A DNA stretch of 64,000 nt from Chloroflexota bacterium (lineage in GTDB: Bacteria; Chloroflexota; Anaerolineae; UBA7937; B3-Chlor). The stretch lies in the NCBI GenBank assembly GCA_030603665.1, contig JAUVXJ010000004.1, positions 310,001 through 374,000 of the forward strand, given 5' to 3'. Shown here piece after piece: positions 9,292-16,330 of this stretch; within the stretch, counting starts at the first letter, position 1; every line of letters starts with the position of its first letter. Position numbers and translations under genes: made by a program. The notes under the pieces are model-generated. The model was not told where the DNA came from. It saw nothing but the letters and a program-made list of their open reading frames with translations, and searched no databases.

Positions 9292-9316
9292 GGGGTCCTC
9301 CCCAATTGCCGCTCCT

Positions 9317-9841
9317 TCAGCGCAGACGCGTGATGGCGACTGCCGCGGCGACGATGGGATAGAGCCAGTAGTAGGGGTTGAGCAGGAAGGCCGGCAGGAG
9401 GACCATACCCCCCAATCCGAACGTGAAAGCGAGGACGAGAAGAGTGGCGGCGATGGTTCCTATGATTACCGAGATGGCCGCCACCACCTGCAAGCCTCTC
9501 CCCCTCTTGTATCCGGTCACTCTGCCGATGCTCTCTCCGATGATGGCCCCTGCGCCCAGGGCCAGCAAGAAGGAGATGAAGAAGGCAGAAAAGAACATAC
9601 GAAGAACCTCTACGAATAGACCGCACAGCAGCGATGACCCCAGACCCGCAGCCAGGGCAAGGAGGTAGTACCGGGCGGGAACGTCGTACGTTGGCACCTT
9701 CTTCAGCTGGGCGCACTGCGGGCACCGGAGTCCGACGGGGTGACGCACCATGCATTCGGTACAGATGGGCCGGTCGCACTTGCCGCAACGTAGCAGAGTC
9801 TCCCGGTCTGGATGATTGACACAATACAATGGTTCAGACAT
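9317..9841 (-). CDS. B-box-type zinc finger membrane protein
   Basis: 174 aa. The N-terminal 45 residues hold a compact cysteine/histidine module: CVNHPDRETLLRCGKCDRP continuing into CTECMVRHPVGLRCPQC, matching the bacterial B-box zinc-finger pattern. A short linker follows, then four hydrophobic segments filling residues 58-170. The protein should therefore sit in the membrane with a zinc finger in the cytoplasm. It starts two bases after the nadK stop and ends 25 bases before recN, so all three are co-transcribed. The function is unknown; B-box fingers generally mediate protein contacts. Confidence 0.82.
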   Translation of the reverse strand: MSEPLYCVNHPDRETLLRCGKCDRPICTECMVRHPVGLRCPQCAQLKKVPTYDVPARYYLLALAAGLGSSLLCGLFVEVLRMFFSAFFISFLLALGAGAIIGESIGRVTGYKRGRGLQVVAAISVIIGTIAATLLVLAFTFGLGGMVLLPAFLLNPYYWLYPIVAAAVAITRLR

Positions 9842-9843
9842 AC

Positions 9844-10668
9844 CTACTGCTTCAGTCTGTTCAGCAAGTTGCGGCCAAAATAGCTGGTCGGCTGAGTCCT
9901 AACCAATCTACAGATGTACGGGCTGACGGAGACGGATACTCTGTCACCGTCTACCAGTTCCGTTTCGATCTGGCCGTCGATGGTGAGAACGGCGGTGTAC
10001 TCGGTGGAGAGCCGGATCTCGATCACGGACTCCGCTGGAAGCACCAGGGAGCGCTCAAGAGCTCTGTGAGCAGCGATAGGGGTAAGCAGGATGTCCCTCA
10101 AACCGGGGTGGAGGATGGGTCCGCCGGCCGCCAGGGAGTAGGCCGTCGAGCCCGTCGGCGTGGCGACGATCAGTCCGTCGGCCACATAGTTGGCCAGGTG
10201 TTCTCCATCCGCGAAAGCTTCCAGCCGCACCACTCGGGAGATTGTGCTGTGGCCCACAACCACATCGTTGAGAGCCTCGAAGGCATCCTCTAGTTCTCCC
10301 TGGCGGAGAAGCTCGGCATGCAGCATGCTGCGCTCTTCCAGCCAGTAGTCGCCGGACAGCACACGGTCCATCACCTTCGCTACTTCGTCGGGCTGGGCCT
10401 CAGCCAGGAATCCGAAACGTCCCAGATTTACGCTCAGGATAGGTGTGCCGTGCAGTGCGGCCATCCTGGCTGCCCTGAGTATGGTGCCGTCGCCTCCAAA
10501 GGTCACGATGAGGTCCAGGTTCGGGATGTGCTCCTTGGCCTCTTGATCCTTCCACGCGGAGCCCACCCACGTGGAGAGACCCCTGGAGGTCAGCAGGCCA
10601 TCCAGGTCGCCTGCCAGCCGAAGGGATTCCTCTATCTTGGGGTGGTACAGTAGTCCGATCTTCTGCAT
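9844..10668 (-). CDS. nadK: NAD kinase
   Basis: ATP-dependent phosphorylation of NAD to NADP, 274 aa, the usual length for a bacterial enzyme. The catalytic GGDGT lies in IVTFGGDGTILRAAR in the first quarter. Further family blocks are NLGRFGFLAE, NDVVVGH and the NAD-binding VATPTGSTAYSLAAGGP. The start is ATG 10668. It is the first gene of the leftward operon with the B-box membrane protein and recN. The 206 bases upstream (10669-10874) show no gene I can support; a TATAAT at 10792 on the plus strand lacks a matching -35. Confidence 0.95.
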   Translation of the reverse strand: MQKIGLLYHPKIEESLRLAGDLDGLLTSRGLSTWVGSAWKDQEAKEHIPNLDLIVTFGGDGTILRAARMAALHGTPILSVNLGRFGFLAEAQPDEVAKVMDRVLSGDYWLEERSMLHAELLRQGELEDAFEALNDVVVGHSTISRVVRLEAFADGEHLANYVADGLIVATPTGSTAYSLAAGGPILHPGLRDILLTPIAAHRALERSLVLPAESVIEIRLSTEYTAVLTIDGQIETELVDGDRVSVSVSPYICRLVRTQPTSYFGRNLLNRLKQ

Positions 10669-10874
10669 CAGGTCTCACCCACTGTGGTCAGCCACGGACC
10701 ATTATATCTCAGACTGCCTATCGCGACTAGCGCTTCGGAACTCCGCTCCGCAAATGTAGGGATGGTTACTGAACAAAGCCCGGCGGAGTAGTATAATATC
10801 CATAGAAGAGATCTTCCTCCTCCTTTCGAGAAGGGGGGTCGAGATCGCCATGATCTTGGCCCTCCTTTCGCATA

Positions 10875-11561
10875 CTATAGAACCAGTCTTTCCCCCGCGA
10901 TCATGACCACTGCATCGGCACCGCTGGTCGCCTTGACCCTCTCCGCGAAGGCACGGGCATCCTGCTGTATGACATCGAAGGTGTCATAGTGCATGGGGAC
11001 GACCAGCCTGGGGTTGAGAAGTTGGACCGCTCTCAGGGCATCGTCCGGACCCATGGTGTAGTTGTCCCCTATGGGTAATAGGGCCACGTCGATGGCCTTC
11101 TCTTCGCCCAGCAGCTTCATGTCATAGAAGAGTCCTGTGTCGCCAGCGAAGTAGATCCTCTTTCCATCCACATCCAGAAGAAAGCCCCCGGGATTGCCGC
11201 CGTAGCCGCCGTCTGGGAGGGTGGATCCGTGATGAGCGATGGTCATCTTGACCCTGCCGAAGGGGAACTGATAGCCTCCGCCGATGTGCAGCCCATGGGC
11301 GTCGACGCCCTGGTCCTGGCAATAGACGGCTAGCTCGTTGTTGGAGATGATGGTGGCTCCCGTCCGCCTGCTAATGTCGATGGCGTCGCCCAGGTGATCC
11401 CCGTGACCGTGAGACACCAGGATGTAGTCTGCCTGGTCGATCTCGTGGGGGCGCACGTCCGCTTGAGGGTTGTCGGTGAGGAAAGGGTCAATCCAGATGG
11501 TGTTGCCCGCTCCCTCCAGGCTGAAACAGGCGTGTCCGTGGTAGGTAAGCTCTGCCGTCAT
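10875..11561 (-). CDS. UPF0173 metal-dependent hydrolase (MBL fold)
   Basis: Cytoplasmic metallo-beta-lactamase-fold hydrolase, 228 aa, the typical length of UPF0173. The metal-binding motif HGHGDHLGDA is intact, and the other ligands are visible in TIAHHGS, FAGDTGLF and PMHYDTFD. The N-terminal ELTYHGHACF is the family hallmark. ATG 11561 is preceded by GGAGGG. The natural substrate of the family is not known. It stands alone: nadK lies downstream in the same direction behind a 206-base gap, and the GalT-like gene is divergent. Confidence 0.9.
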   Translation of the reverse strand: MTAELTYHGHACFSLEGAGNTIWIDPFLTDNPQADVRPHEIDQADYILVSHGHGDHLGDAIDISRRTGATIISNNELAVYCQDQGVDAHGLHIGGGYQFPFGRVKMTIAHHGSTLPDGGYGGNPGGFLLDVDGKRIYFAGDTGLFYDMKLLGEEKAIDVALLPIGDNYTMGPDDALRAVQLLNPRLVVPMHYDTFDVIQQDARAFAERVKATSGADAVVMIAGERLVL

Positions 11562-11808
11562 CGTATCCCTCCTGCCATCCGTGGGTCTTCCACGGGCAGA
11601 TTATATCACGGCCCTTTGAGTAGAGACAAAGATCAGTCCGGAAGTCAGCGAGAGACTCGCCACCCCCTCTCCGCGCTCGTTGTCATCTGAGGGTGGATGT
11701 GGTAGATTGCTGTGGGAGCGAACCGCACTGACGCAGCGACGATTCGCTGCCAGCGCTGTCCTCGATGTGGGGGCAGTGCCTTGTGTGACCGGGCGGGCTG
11801 AGAGAGGA

Positions 11809-12915
11809 ATGATGCGAGGACAAGAGCACGGAGAGAAGGGTATCACAGATCTGCCAGAGCTCGTGGCTGCGCTGCCGACGAGGGATAGGGAGCGATTCGA
11901 GCGCATCTTTGTGGTGGATTCTACCATAGGGAGACTCAATCCCACCCCGGCTATGTCGGGCTGGATCGAGGAGTACTTCGGCTCGGTGGACGCTGTCCGC
12001 CAGCAGAAAGTGGTGCGGGTCACGAATATGGTGACCATGGAGGGATCGTTCTTCAACGAGCTCCGCTCTCGCCGCCCGTTGGTGATGGGGAAGCAAGACG
12101 CGGTGGCCGGGATCATCGAGGACGAGCGCGGCGGTCCCTTCTGCCGGCCTCTCGAGGGCACCCCGGAGGACACCTTTGGCCGAGTCACGGGAAAGCACTC
12201 GGTCACGGCCAGCAACATCGCCAAGTTCGACGCTCTCAGTGGCGTAGTCATCTTTAACGAGCATGATCCCCTCAGCTTCACGCAAGAGGCCATAGCGGAC
12301 TACATAGACACGGGCCTGGCCTGGCTTCGCAAGGCTCACGAGACGGAAAAGGAGGCCAAGTATCCCTTCTTCGTGTGGAACTGCCTGTGGAGGGCAGGCG
12401 CCTCCATCGTCCACGGACACGCGCAGGTGATCCTGGGCCGGGACATGCACTACGCCAAGATAGAGGGCTTGAGGCGGGCCGCTCTCGCGTACGGGCAAGA
12501 GACGGGCGGCAACTACTTCGACGACCTATACGAGGCGCACGAGAGCCTGGGCCTTGGCATGATGGCGGGAGGGGTTCGCATCCTGGCCTACCTCGCTCCT
12601 CTCAAAGACAAGGAGATACTGCTCTTCTCCGAGACCTTGGACGGCGGCTTGAAGAAGTATGTCTACAAGGTGCTGGACTGCTACGTGAGGAAGATGGGGG
12701 TCACCAGTTTCAACGTGGCCATCTGCCCGCCTCCCCTGGGACCCACGAAGGAGGATTGGGGCGGGTTCCCCGTGCTGGTGAGGATCCTGGACCGCGGCGA
12801 TCTCATGAGCAGGACGGTGGATATGGCGGCCATGGAGCTGTACGCGTCCAGCGTCGTCTTCAGCGACCCATTTCAGGTCATGAAGGCGCTGCGGGCAGTG
12901 ATTGGGGAAGAGTGA
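11809..12915 (+). CDS. GalT-like HIT-superfamily protein
   Basis: 368 aa. The histidine-triad motif VHGHAQVILGRDMH near residue 208 resembles the HxHxQ active site of galactose-1-phosphate uridylyltransferase and other nucleotidyl hydrolases/transferases. Around it are family-like blocks: NEHDPLSF, FFVWNCLWRAGASIVHGH and ISFN-like VTSFNVAICPPPLG. The cysteine/histidine zinc ligands of classic GalT are not obvious, so this is a divergent relative, and the sugar and nucleotide are unknown. Start ATG 11809 (or the adjacent ATG 11812) follows AGAGAGG; the frame is open further upstream without a ribosome site. It is monocistronic; tatA follows behind its own promoter. Confidence 0.75.
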   Translation: MMRGQEHGEKGITDLPELVAALPTRDRERFERIFVVDSTIGRLNPTPAMSGWIEEYFGSVDAVRQQKVVRVTNMVTMEGSFFNELRSRRPLVMGKQDAVAGIIEDERGGPFCRPLEGTPEDTFGRVTGKHSVTASNIAKFDALSGVVIFNEHDPLSFTQEAIADYIDTGLAWLRKAHETEKEAKYPFFVWNCLWRAGASIVHGHAQVILGRDMHYAKIEGLRRAALAYGQETGGNYFDDLYEAHESLGLGMMAGGVRILAYLAPLKDKEILLFSETLDGGLKKYVYKVLDCYVRKMGVTSFNVAICPPPLGPTKEDWGGFPVLVRILDRGDLMSRTVDMAAMELYASSVVFSDPFQVMKALRAVIGEE

Positions 12916-12990
12916 GCGAGGGTAGGGCGGCATCCGGGAGGCGAAGGCTGGGCATTGGGTCCCACCTTCTCCAGGTTGCCGGGCTCGCTC

Positions 12991-13019
12991 TTGTGTTGGC
13001 TGGCGGTTTGTGGTATAAT
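12991..13019 (+). promoter_or_regulatory. Promoter for tatA
   Basis: TATAAT at 13014-13019 with a weak TTGTGT at 12991-12996 and a 17-base spacer, 36 bases before the tatA start. Confidence 0.55.
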
Positions 13020-13055
13020 TCGACGCAGAGTTGGTATTGATTGAAGGAGGACACA

Positions 13056-13265
13056 ATGCCTGGTTTGGGTGGCATAGGTATGCCCGAACTCCTGATCGTC
13101 CTGGTGATCATCATCATCGTCTTCGGCGTGGGCAAGTTGCCGGAAATCGGTGGCGCGTTGGGCAAGGGCATCAGGGAGTTCCGCAGCGCTCAGGAGGGTC
13201 TGGGCGAGGAAACGAAGACCGCAGAGGACAAGCAGGAAGAGAAGGAAGAGGTCAAGGAGAGCTAG
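13056..13265 (+). CDS. tatA: Sec-independent translocase subunit TatA
   Basis: 69 aa pore-forming subunit of the twin-arginine export system. The classic layout is present: a short N-terminus ([11 protein letters not shown]), one membrane helix at residues 10-24, the hinge [11 protein letters not shown], an amphipathic helix to about residue 45 ([11 protein letters not shown]), then a charged Lys/Glu tail. Start ATG 13056 follows AAGGAGGACACA; an in-frame ATG at 13041 would place the ribosome site inside the gene. It is a single-gene unit with its own promoter and a strong terminator. TatC is not in the window. Confidence 0.92.
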   Translation: MPGLGGIGMPELLIVLVIIIIVFGVGKLPEIGGALGKGIREFRSAQEGLGEETKTAEDKQEEKEEVKES

Positions 13266-13360
13266 TTCTCTCGCTTGATCGGCCTAGCTGGAGGAGCCAT
13301 TCTGCCGGCTAGATGAGTGGCGGCCTCTGGGGAGGCGTCTACCCTCGTTGGAACGGAGTA

Positions 13361-13390
13361 GAGCCCGACCGAAGTCGGGCTCCTTTTCTT
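13361..13390 (+). terminator. Intrinsic terminator of tatA
   Basis: GAGCCCGAC at 13361-13369 pairs with GTCGGGCTC at 13374-13382 around a CGAA tetraloop, followed by CTTTTCTT. The hairpin also lies just past the 3' end of the convergent tRNA-Arg. Confidence 0.85.
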
Positions 13391-13398
13391 GAGTCCAG

Positions 13399-13473
13399 TA
13401 CCCCTAGCAGGATTCGAACCTGCGACACACGGTTTAGGAAACCGCTGCTCTATCCGAACTGAGCTATAGGGGT
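13399..13473 (-). tRNA. tRNA-Arg(CCT)
   Basis: 75 nt cloverleaf on the minus strand. The acceptor stem ACCCCTA pairs with TAGGGGT, the anticodon loop is TTCCTAA (anticodon CCT), and the T-arm is GGTTCGAATCC. CCA is not encoded (TAC follows the stem). Confidence 0.95.
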
Positions 13474-13487
13474 GCGTTCAGTATCCT

Positions 13488-13515
13488 ATTATAACCTGTA
13501 CCCGGCTTCTTGCAA
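13488..13515 (-). promoter_or_regulatory. Promoter of tRNA-Arg
   Basis: On the minus strand TTGCAA (13515-13510), 16-base spacer, TATAAT (13493-13488). The -35 hexamer is the same six base pairs used by the opposite promoter. Confidence 0.8.
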
Positions 13516-13538
13516 AGCGGAAGAGGCTTGTTTATAAT
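13510..13538 (+). promoter_or_regulatory. Promoter of tRNA-Pro
   Basis: TTGCAA at 13510-13515, 17-base spacer, TATAAT at 13533-13538, ten bases before the tRNA. Confidence 0.8.
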
Positions 13539-13547
13539 AGTCTTGTT

Positions 13548-13625
<78 letters not shown>

Positions 13626-13659
13626 CTTCGTCTTGTCGCCCCTGCCTCGCTTGCCCAAG

Positions 13660-14280
13660 CTATTGGGCCAGGTACCAGAGCAAAGACAGAACAAAGAGGG
13701 CTAAAGCCACACCGCCCACTGCAACCAGGGACAACGGAATCCACTCGGATGCCGAGGCCTTCCCGCGTTCCGCGCGCCGCTGTCTCAACATCTCAAGTCC
13801 GCGTAGTGCGTCGGCGTTGACAGGGTTGATAGAAAGCACGTTCTCAAGACACTTCTCTCGTTCCTCATCGCTCTGCACGGTACCGCTCAACCAGAGCCAC
13901 GCCTTCTCATTGCTACCTTCCAGGCGTGTTACCTCTTGCAGCAACTCACGTGCGTCGGCCTTTCGTCCTTCTTTGGATGCCCGGATGCCCTCTCTCAGCA
14001 GCTCGGTGGCTGTCAGTTCCCGTCCACAATAGCGGCACACCTTGGCGTCCCATCTCACAGGCTCGGCGCAGTAGGGACACTTGCGCATCTGCCCAGAGTT
14101 GAGAGCTCGCTCCTCCAGCACAGTCTCATCGCTGGAGAGGACAGCGGCGATGATGACTCCGATGGGGCCTAACAGGAGTCCCAGGAAGAACCCTGCGACG
14201 GCTGAGTGTCCCTTACCTTCACAGATGGCTGCTGCGATCAGCGCGCAGACGAACCACACGACAACGACTATGCACTCCAT
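13660..14280 (-). CDS. Zinc-ribbon/TPR membrane protein (cassette A)
   Basis: 206 aa. The N-terminus has two hydrophobic segments (about 1-20 and 27-48), and a zinc ribbon CPYCAEPVRWDAKVCRYCG spans about residues 68-86. A helical TPR-like stretch follows with EKAWLWLSGTV and NPVNADALRGLEML, and a C-terminal membrane helix (about 183-204) ends the chain. Between the helices the soluble part should face the cytoplasm. AWLWL-NP repeats of this kind recur in the decayed genes at 27235-27345 and 34306-34575. ATG 14280 follows GAGGAG. It is the last gene of the leftward cassette A, and tRNA-Pro is convergent. No function is known. Confidence 0.78.
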   Translation of the reverse strand: MECIVVVVWFVCALIAAAICEGKGHSAVAGFFLGLLLGPIGVIIAAVLSSDETVLEERALNSGQMRKCPYCAEPVRWDAKVCRYCGRELTATELLREGIRASKEGRKADARELLQEVTRLEGSNEKAWLWLSGTVQSDEEREKCLENVLSINPVNADALRGLEMLRQRRAERGKASASEWIPLSLVAVGGVALALFVLSLLWYLAQ

Positions 14281-14476
14281 GGTCGCGCTCTCCTCAATCC
14301 ACGGCAGCCACGCGGCGTCGGATATGCATCACACCGCGCCGGCAGCGCGAGCGGTTTCGTCTCGGGGATTCCAGCCGCTGGTGTCGGAAGCCTCCATGGA
14401 GTCGCACACTCAGCGTGCATGCAGCAGCCCGGCGGTCATACGGATGTCTCGGTTTCGCGCCACCGCGCGACTATTG

Positions 14477-14995
14477 TCACGGACCGTCTGCAGCCTTGTC
14501 ATGGGTTTGTTCAATCAGTTCATCACAGCGCTTCAACACAAGGCTGGCCTTGTCAATCATGTCGTCCAGATACCGCGGCCATGACTCGTCCGCCGTTGCG
14601 AAGTTGGCAGCCTCTATTGCAGGTCCGAGGCTATCGTAGAGATCCCTTACTGCCACGGCGACATGCTGATCGAGGGTTGCTATGGCCGTGGCCTTTGTTT
14701 GGGCGGATGTGCGGAGTATGTCTGCGCCCAAAGCGGTCGTCTCTTCTGTGCTAACAATGCCGGTGAACTGCCCATCCAGCATGGCAAGCCATTGGAGAAG
14801 CTTGTAAATGCTCTCGCGCACAACCACGAGCTTACCTTCCAGTCTCTGTCTCTTAGCGGCCGCCTGTCTCTCCTGCCTTTGCTGCTTCCACGTGTCGTGC
14901 AGGCGCTCCCTCTCGGAGCGGTTGTTCAGCCACGTGGTAAGCACAGCGGACGCGATCCCTATTGCGCCTCCGACTAGCACCAAGAGCACTTCCAT
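14477..14995 (-). CDS. Membrane-anchored coiled-coil protein (cassette A)
   Basis: 172 aa. One N-terminal membrane segment (MEVLLVLVGGAIGIASAVLT) is followed by a highly charged helix (NNRSERERLHDTWKQQRQER) and a helical C-terminal half. I do not recognise the family. The start ATG 14995 follows GGTGGGGAG; an in-frame upstream ATG would add 30 arginine-rich residues without a ribosome site. The architecture (single helix, then coiled coil) matches the gene at 32582-33118, which holds a similar place in cassette B, although I see no convincing sequence similarity. Confidence 0.72.
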   Translation of the reverse strand: MEVLLVLVGGAIGIASAVLTTWLNNRSERERLHDTWKQQRQERQAAAKRQRLEGKLVVVRESIYKLLQWLAMLDGQFTGIVSTEETTALGADILRTSAQTKATAIATLDQHVAVAVRDLYDSLGPAIEAANFATADESWPRYLDDMIDKASLVLKRCDELIEQTHDKAADGP

Positions 14996-15081
14996 CTCCC
15001 CACCTCCGGGTCGGTAACCAAGTGATCTGCACTCTCGTCGCCGTTCCCACTCCCTCCAACGCCCTCGCACGGTGGAGCAGC

Positions 15082-15198
15082 TCACGTGACCTCAGCGCCT
15101 ATCGTTTGAGCTATGAGGGCTAGTTCTTGCGCGATGGGGTAAATTGCCACGCTCTGCCCGAACCGTTCAGTGGTGATATCGACTAGTTCTGGTCGAGA
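15082..15198 (-). pseudogene. Remnant of a small gene related to 33155-33527
   Basis: In frame after the stop of the neighbouring gene lies an open stretch ending AQELALIAQTIGAEVT. It matches AEELALMAQEIGAEV near the start of the cassette B gene at 33527, and the DNA at 15087-15133 is nearly identical to 33464-33510. No start codon and no zinc-ribbon part remain, so this is a fragment. The rest of 14996-15198 is otherwise empty. Confidence 0.55.
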
Positions 15199-15909
15199 TC
15201 ATACATCTGACGTAGCCTGCTCGCTGATGAAAGCAGCCTCCAACATCTGGATGGCTTCTCTTGTGCGTGCTAGGATGTCTTCGAATTTCGGCAGGTACTT
15301 CTCCGCCAGCCCTTCGTGTAACGCTGGCCGAGTTCCCTGCATGGTCTCAATCAATTCGTTTAGCAGTTGGTTCGACATGTAGTAGCTCTCATGAACTGCC
15401 CACACGTGCTGCACGGGGAGATGAACCACTAGAGGACTCTGAACGAGTAGGTTCCAGTTCTCCTTCTCGATTCTTGTGTTGGAAGGAGGCATTTGCCCCC
15501 CCTGCAAAGTGGCCACCGTCCTTTCTAGGACATCCTCATTCCCAAACATTTCACGCGCGATCACGAGATAGGCTTTTCGTTGCGCTTCGATGAGCTTGCT
15601 CTCCTCTTCTGCACGGCGTTCACCCAGCCTCCTCTCCTCTTCTGCCCGACGTTCCTGCTTTTCTCGAAAGCCGAAAACAGCCTCTGCCGCGATGAGTGCC
15701 AGTCCAGCAACAAACAGGTCAGGTACCAGGTTTGCGGCGATGTCCCGTAGGAGTGTGCACTCCAGCCACTCTCCGATGGCCCCGATGAGTAGGCCTGCTA
15801 GTATTAGTGCTGCCCAACCCAGCAAGACTAAGATATCCCGCAGTCGCAGAGCCCTCACCCATTTGACGATGTCTCGCTTGCTCTCCCTACGGAGAACGGG
15901 TTCAGCCAT
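15199..15909 (-). CDS. Membrane protein with cytoplasmic coiled coil (cassette A)
   Basis: 236 aa, family not recognised. A basic N-terminus is followed by two hydrophobic segments (about 29-48 and 62-83). Next comes a strongly charged coiled coil (REKQERRAEEERRLGERR) and a helical C-terminal domain of about 120 residues. I take ATG 15909, preceded by GGAGGAGG, rather than the upstream ATG at 15936. It is the first gene behind the repeated promoter at 16019-16047, so it heads the leftward cassette A. Confidence 0.75.
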   Translation of the reverse strand: MAEPVLRRESKRDIVKWVRALRLRDILVLLGWAALILAGLLIGAIGEWLECTLLRDIAANLVPDLFVAGLALIAAEAVFGFREKQERRAEEERRLGERRAEEESKLIEAQRKAYLVIAREMFGNEDVLERTVATLQGGQMPPSNTRIEKENWNLLVQSPLVVHLPVQHVWAVHESYYMSNQLLNELIETMQGTRPALHEGLAEKYLPKFEDILARTREAIQMLEAAFISEQATSDV

Positions 15910-15974
15910 TGGGCAACCTCCTCCCGACGAGCGCACTCGGCGCGCATCAGTCCTGACTGTTCACGCAATGCCAA

Positions 15975-16050
15975 CGCGTGTCAGAATGCTGACGAAGTAG
16001 GGGAATCGAACCCAGTGGATTGTACCACAGATGGGAAAACGGTGCAACAT
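15975..16050 (-). repeat. Dispersed promoter-bearing repeat, copy A
   Basis: About 76 bases aligning without gaps, roughly four in five identical by eye, with 34143-34218. On the minus strand it holds TTGCAC (16047-16042), a 17-base spacer and TACAAT (16024-16019). The -10 is framed by GTGG and CCAC, which could be an operator. It drives cassette A. The rest of 15910-16330 holds only the plus-strand promoter for the decarboxylase-like gene. Confidence 0.75.
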
Positions 16051-16199
16051 GAGTTATGGACAACGCCAGGAGACCGCGCCATGCAGGCGGTTGTGTGAGA
16101 ACACTGGCAACACAACGTCCCGATCTGTGGCGCCGCGGTGAGCCTGGTTGCCCTGCCAGGTCTGCGCGACGACACTCCTCCCCAGCATCAGCGGGGTCA

Positions 16200-16228
16200 T
16201 TGGCGAGGCACCGCAAGGCGGGTATAAT
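16200..16228 (+). promoter_or_regulatory. Promoter of the decarboxylase-like gene
   Basis: TTGGCG at 16200-16205, 17-base spacer, TATAAT at 16223-16228. This gives a leader of about 95 bases before ATG 16331. Confidence 0.65.
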
Positions 16229-16330
16229 GGGCGGTGTTGTGCGGGGCGGTGCATGGCTCGTCGCTGCGCCATCGGAACGGGGCGGGCAACAATCCTGTGT
16301 AGAAGGCAGAGAGGAGAACTGAGGATAGAG

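Noticed and set aside
10780..10860. A TATAAT with an adjacent pyrimidine-rich inverted repeat, possibly a small RNA
   Set aside because: No acceptable -35 at 16-19 bases and no terminator. Small open frames there are not convincing.
15985..16015. A tRNA T-arm-like sequence GGTTCGATTCC on the minus strand
   Set aside because: No acceptor, anticodon or D-arm can be folded around it, and the corresponding copy at 34170 lacks the GGTTC part. It is the transcribed leader of the promoter repeat.
16148..16330. A 61-codon N-terminal extension of the decarboxylase-like enzyme
   Set aside because: The promoter lies inside it, the residues are Cys/Arg-rich and unlike the family, and ATG 16331 matches the normal start of the domain.
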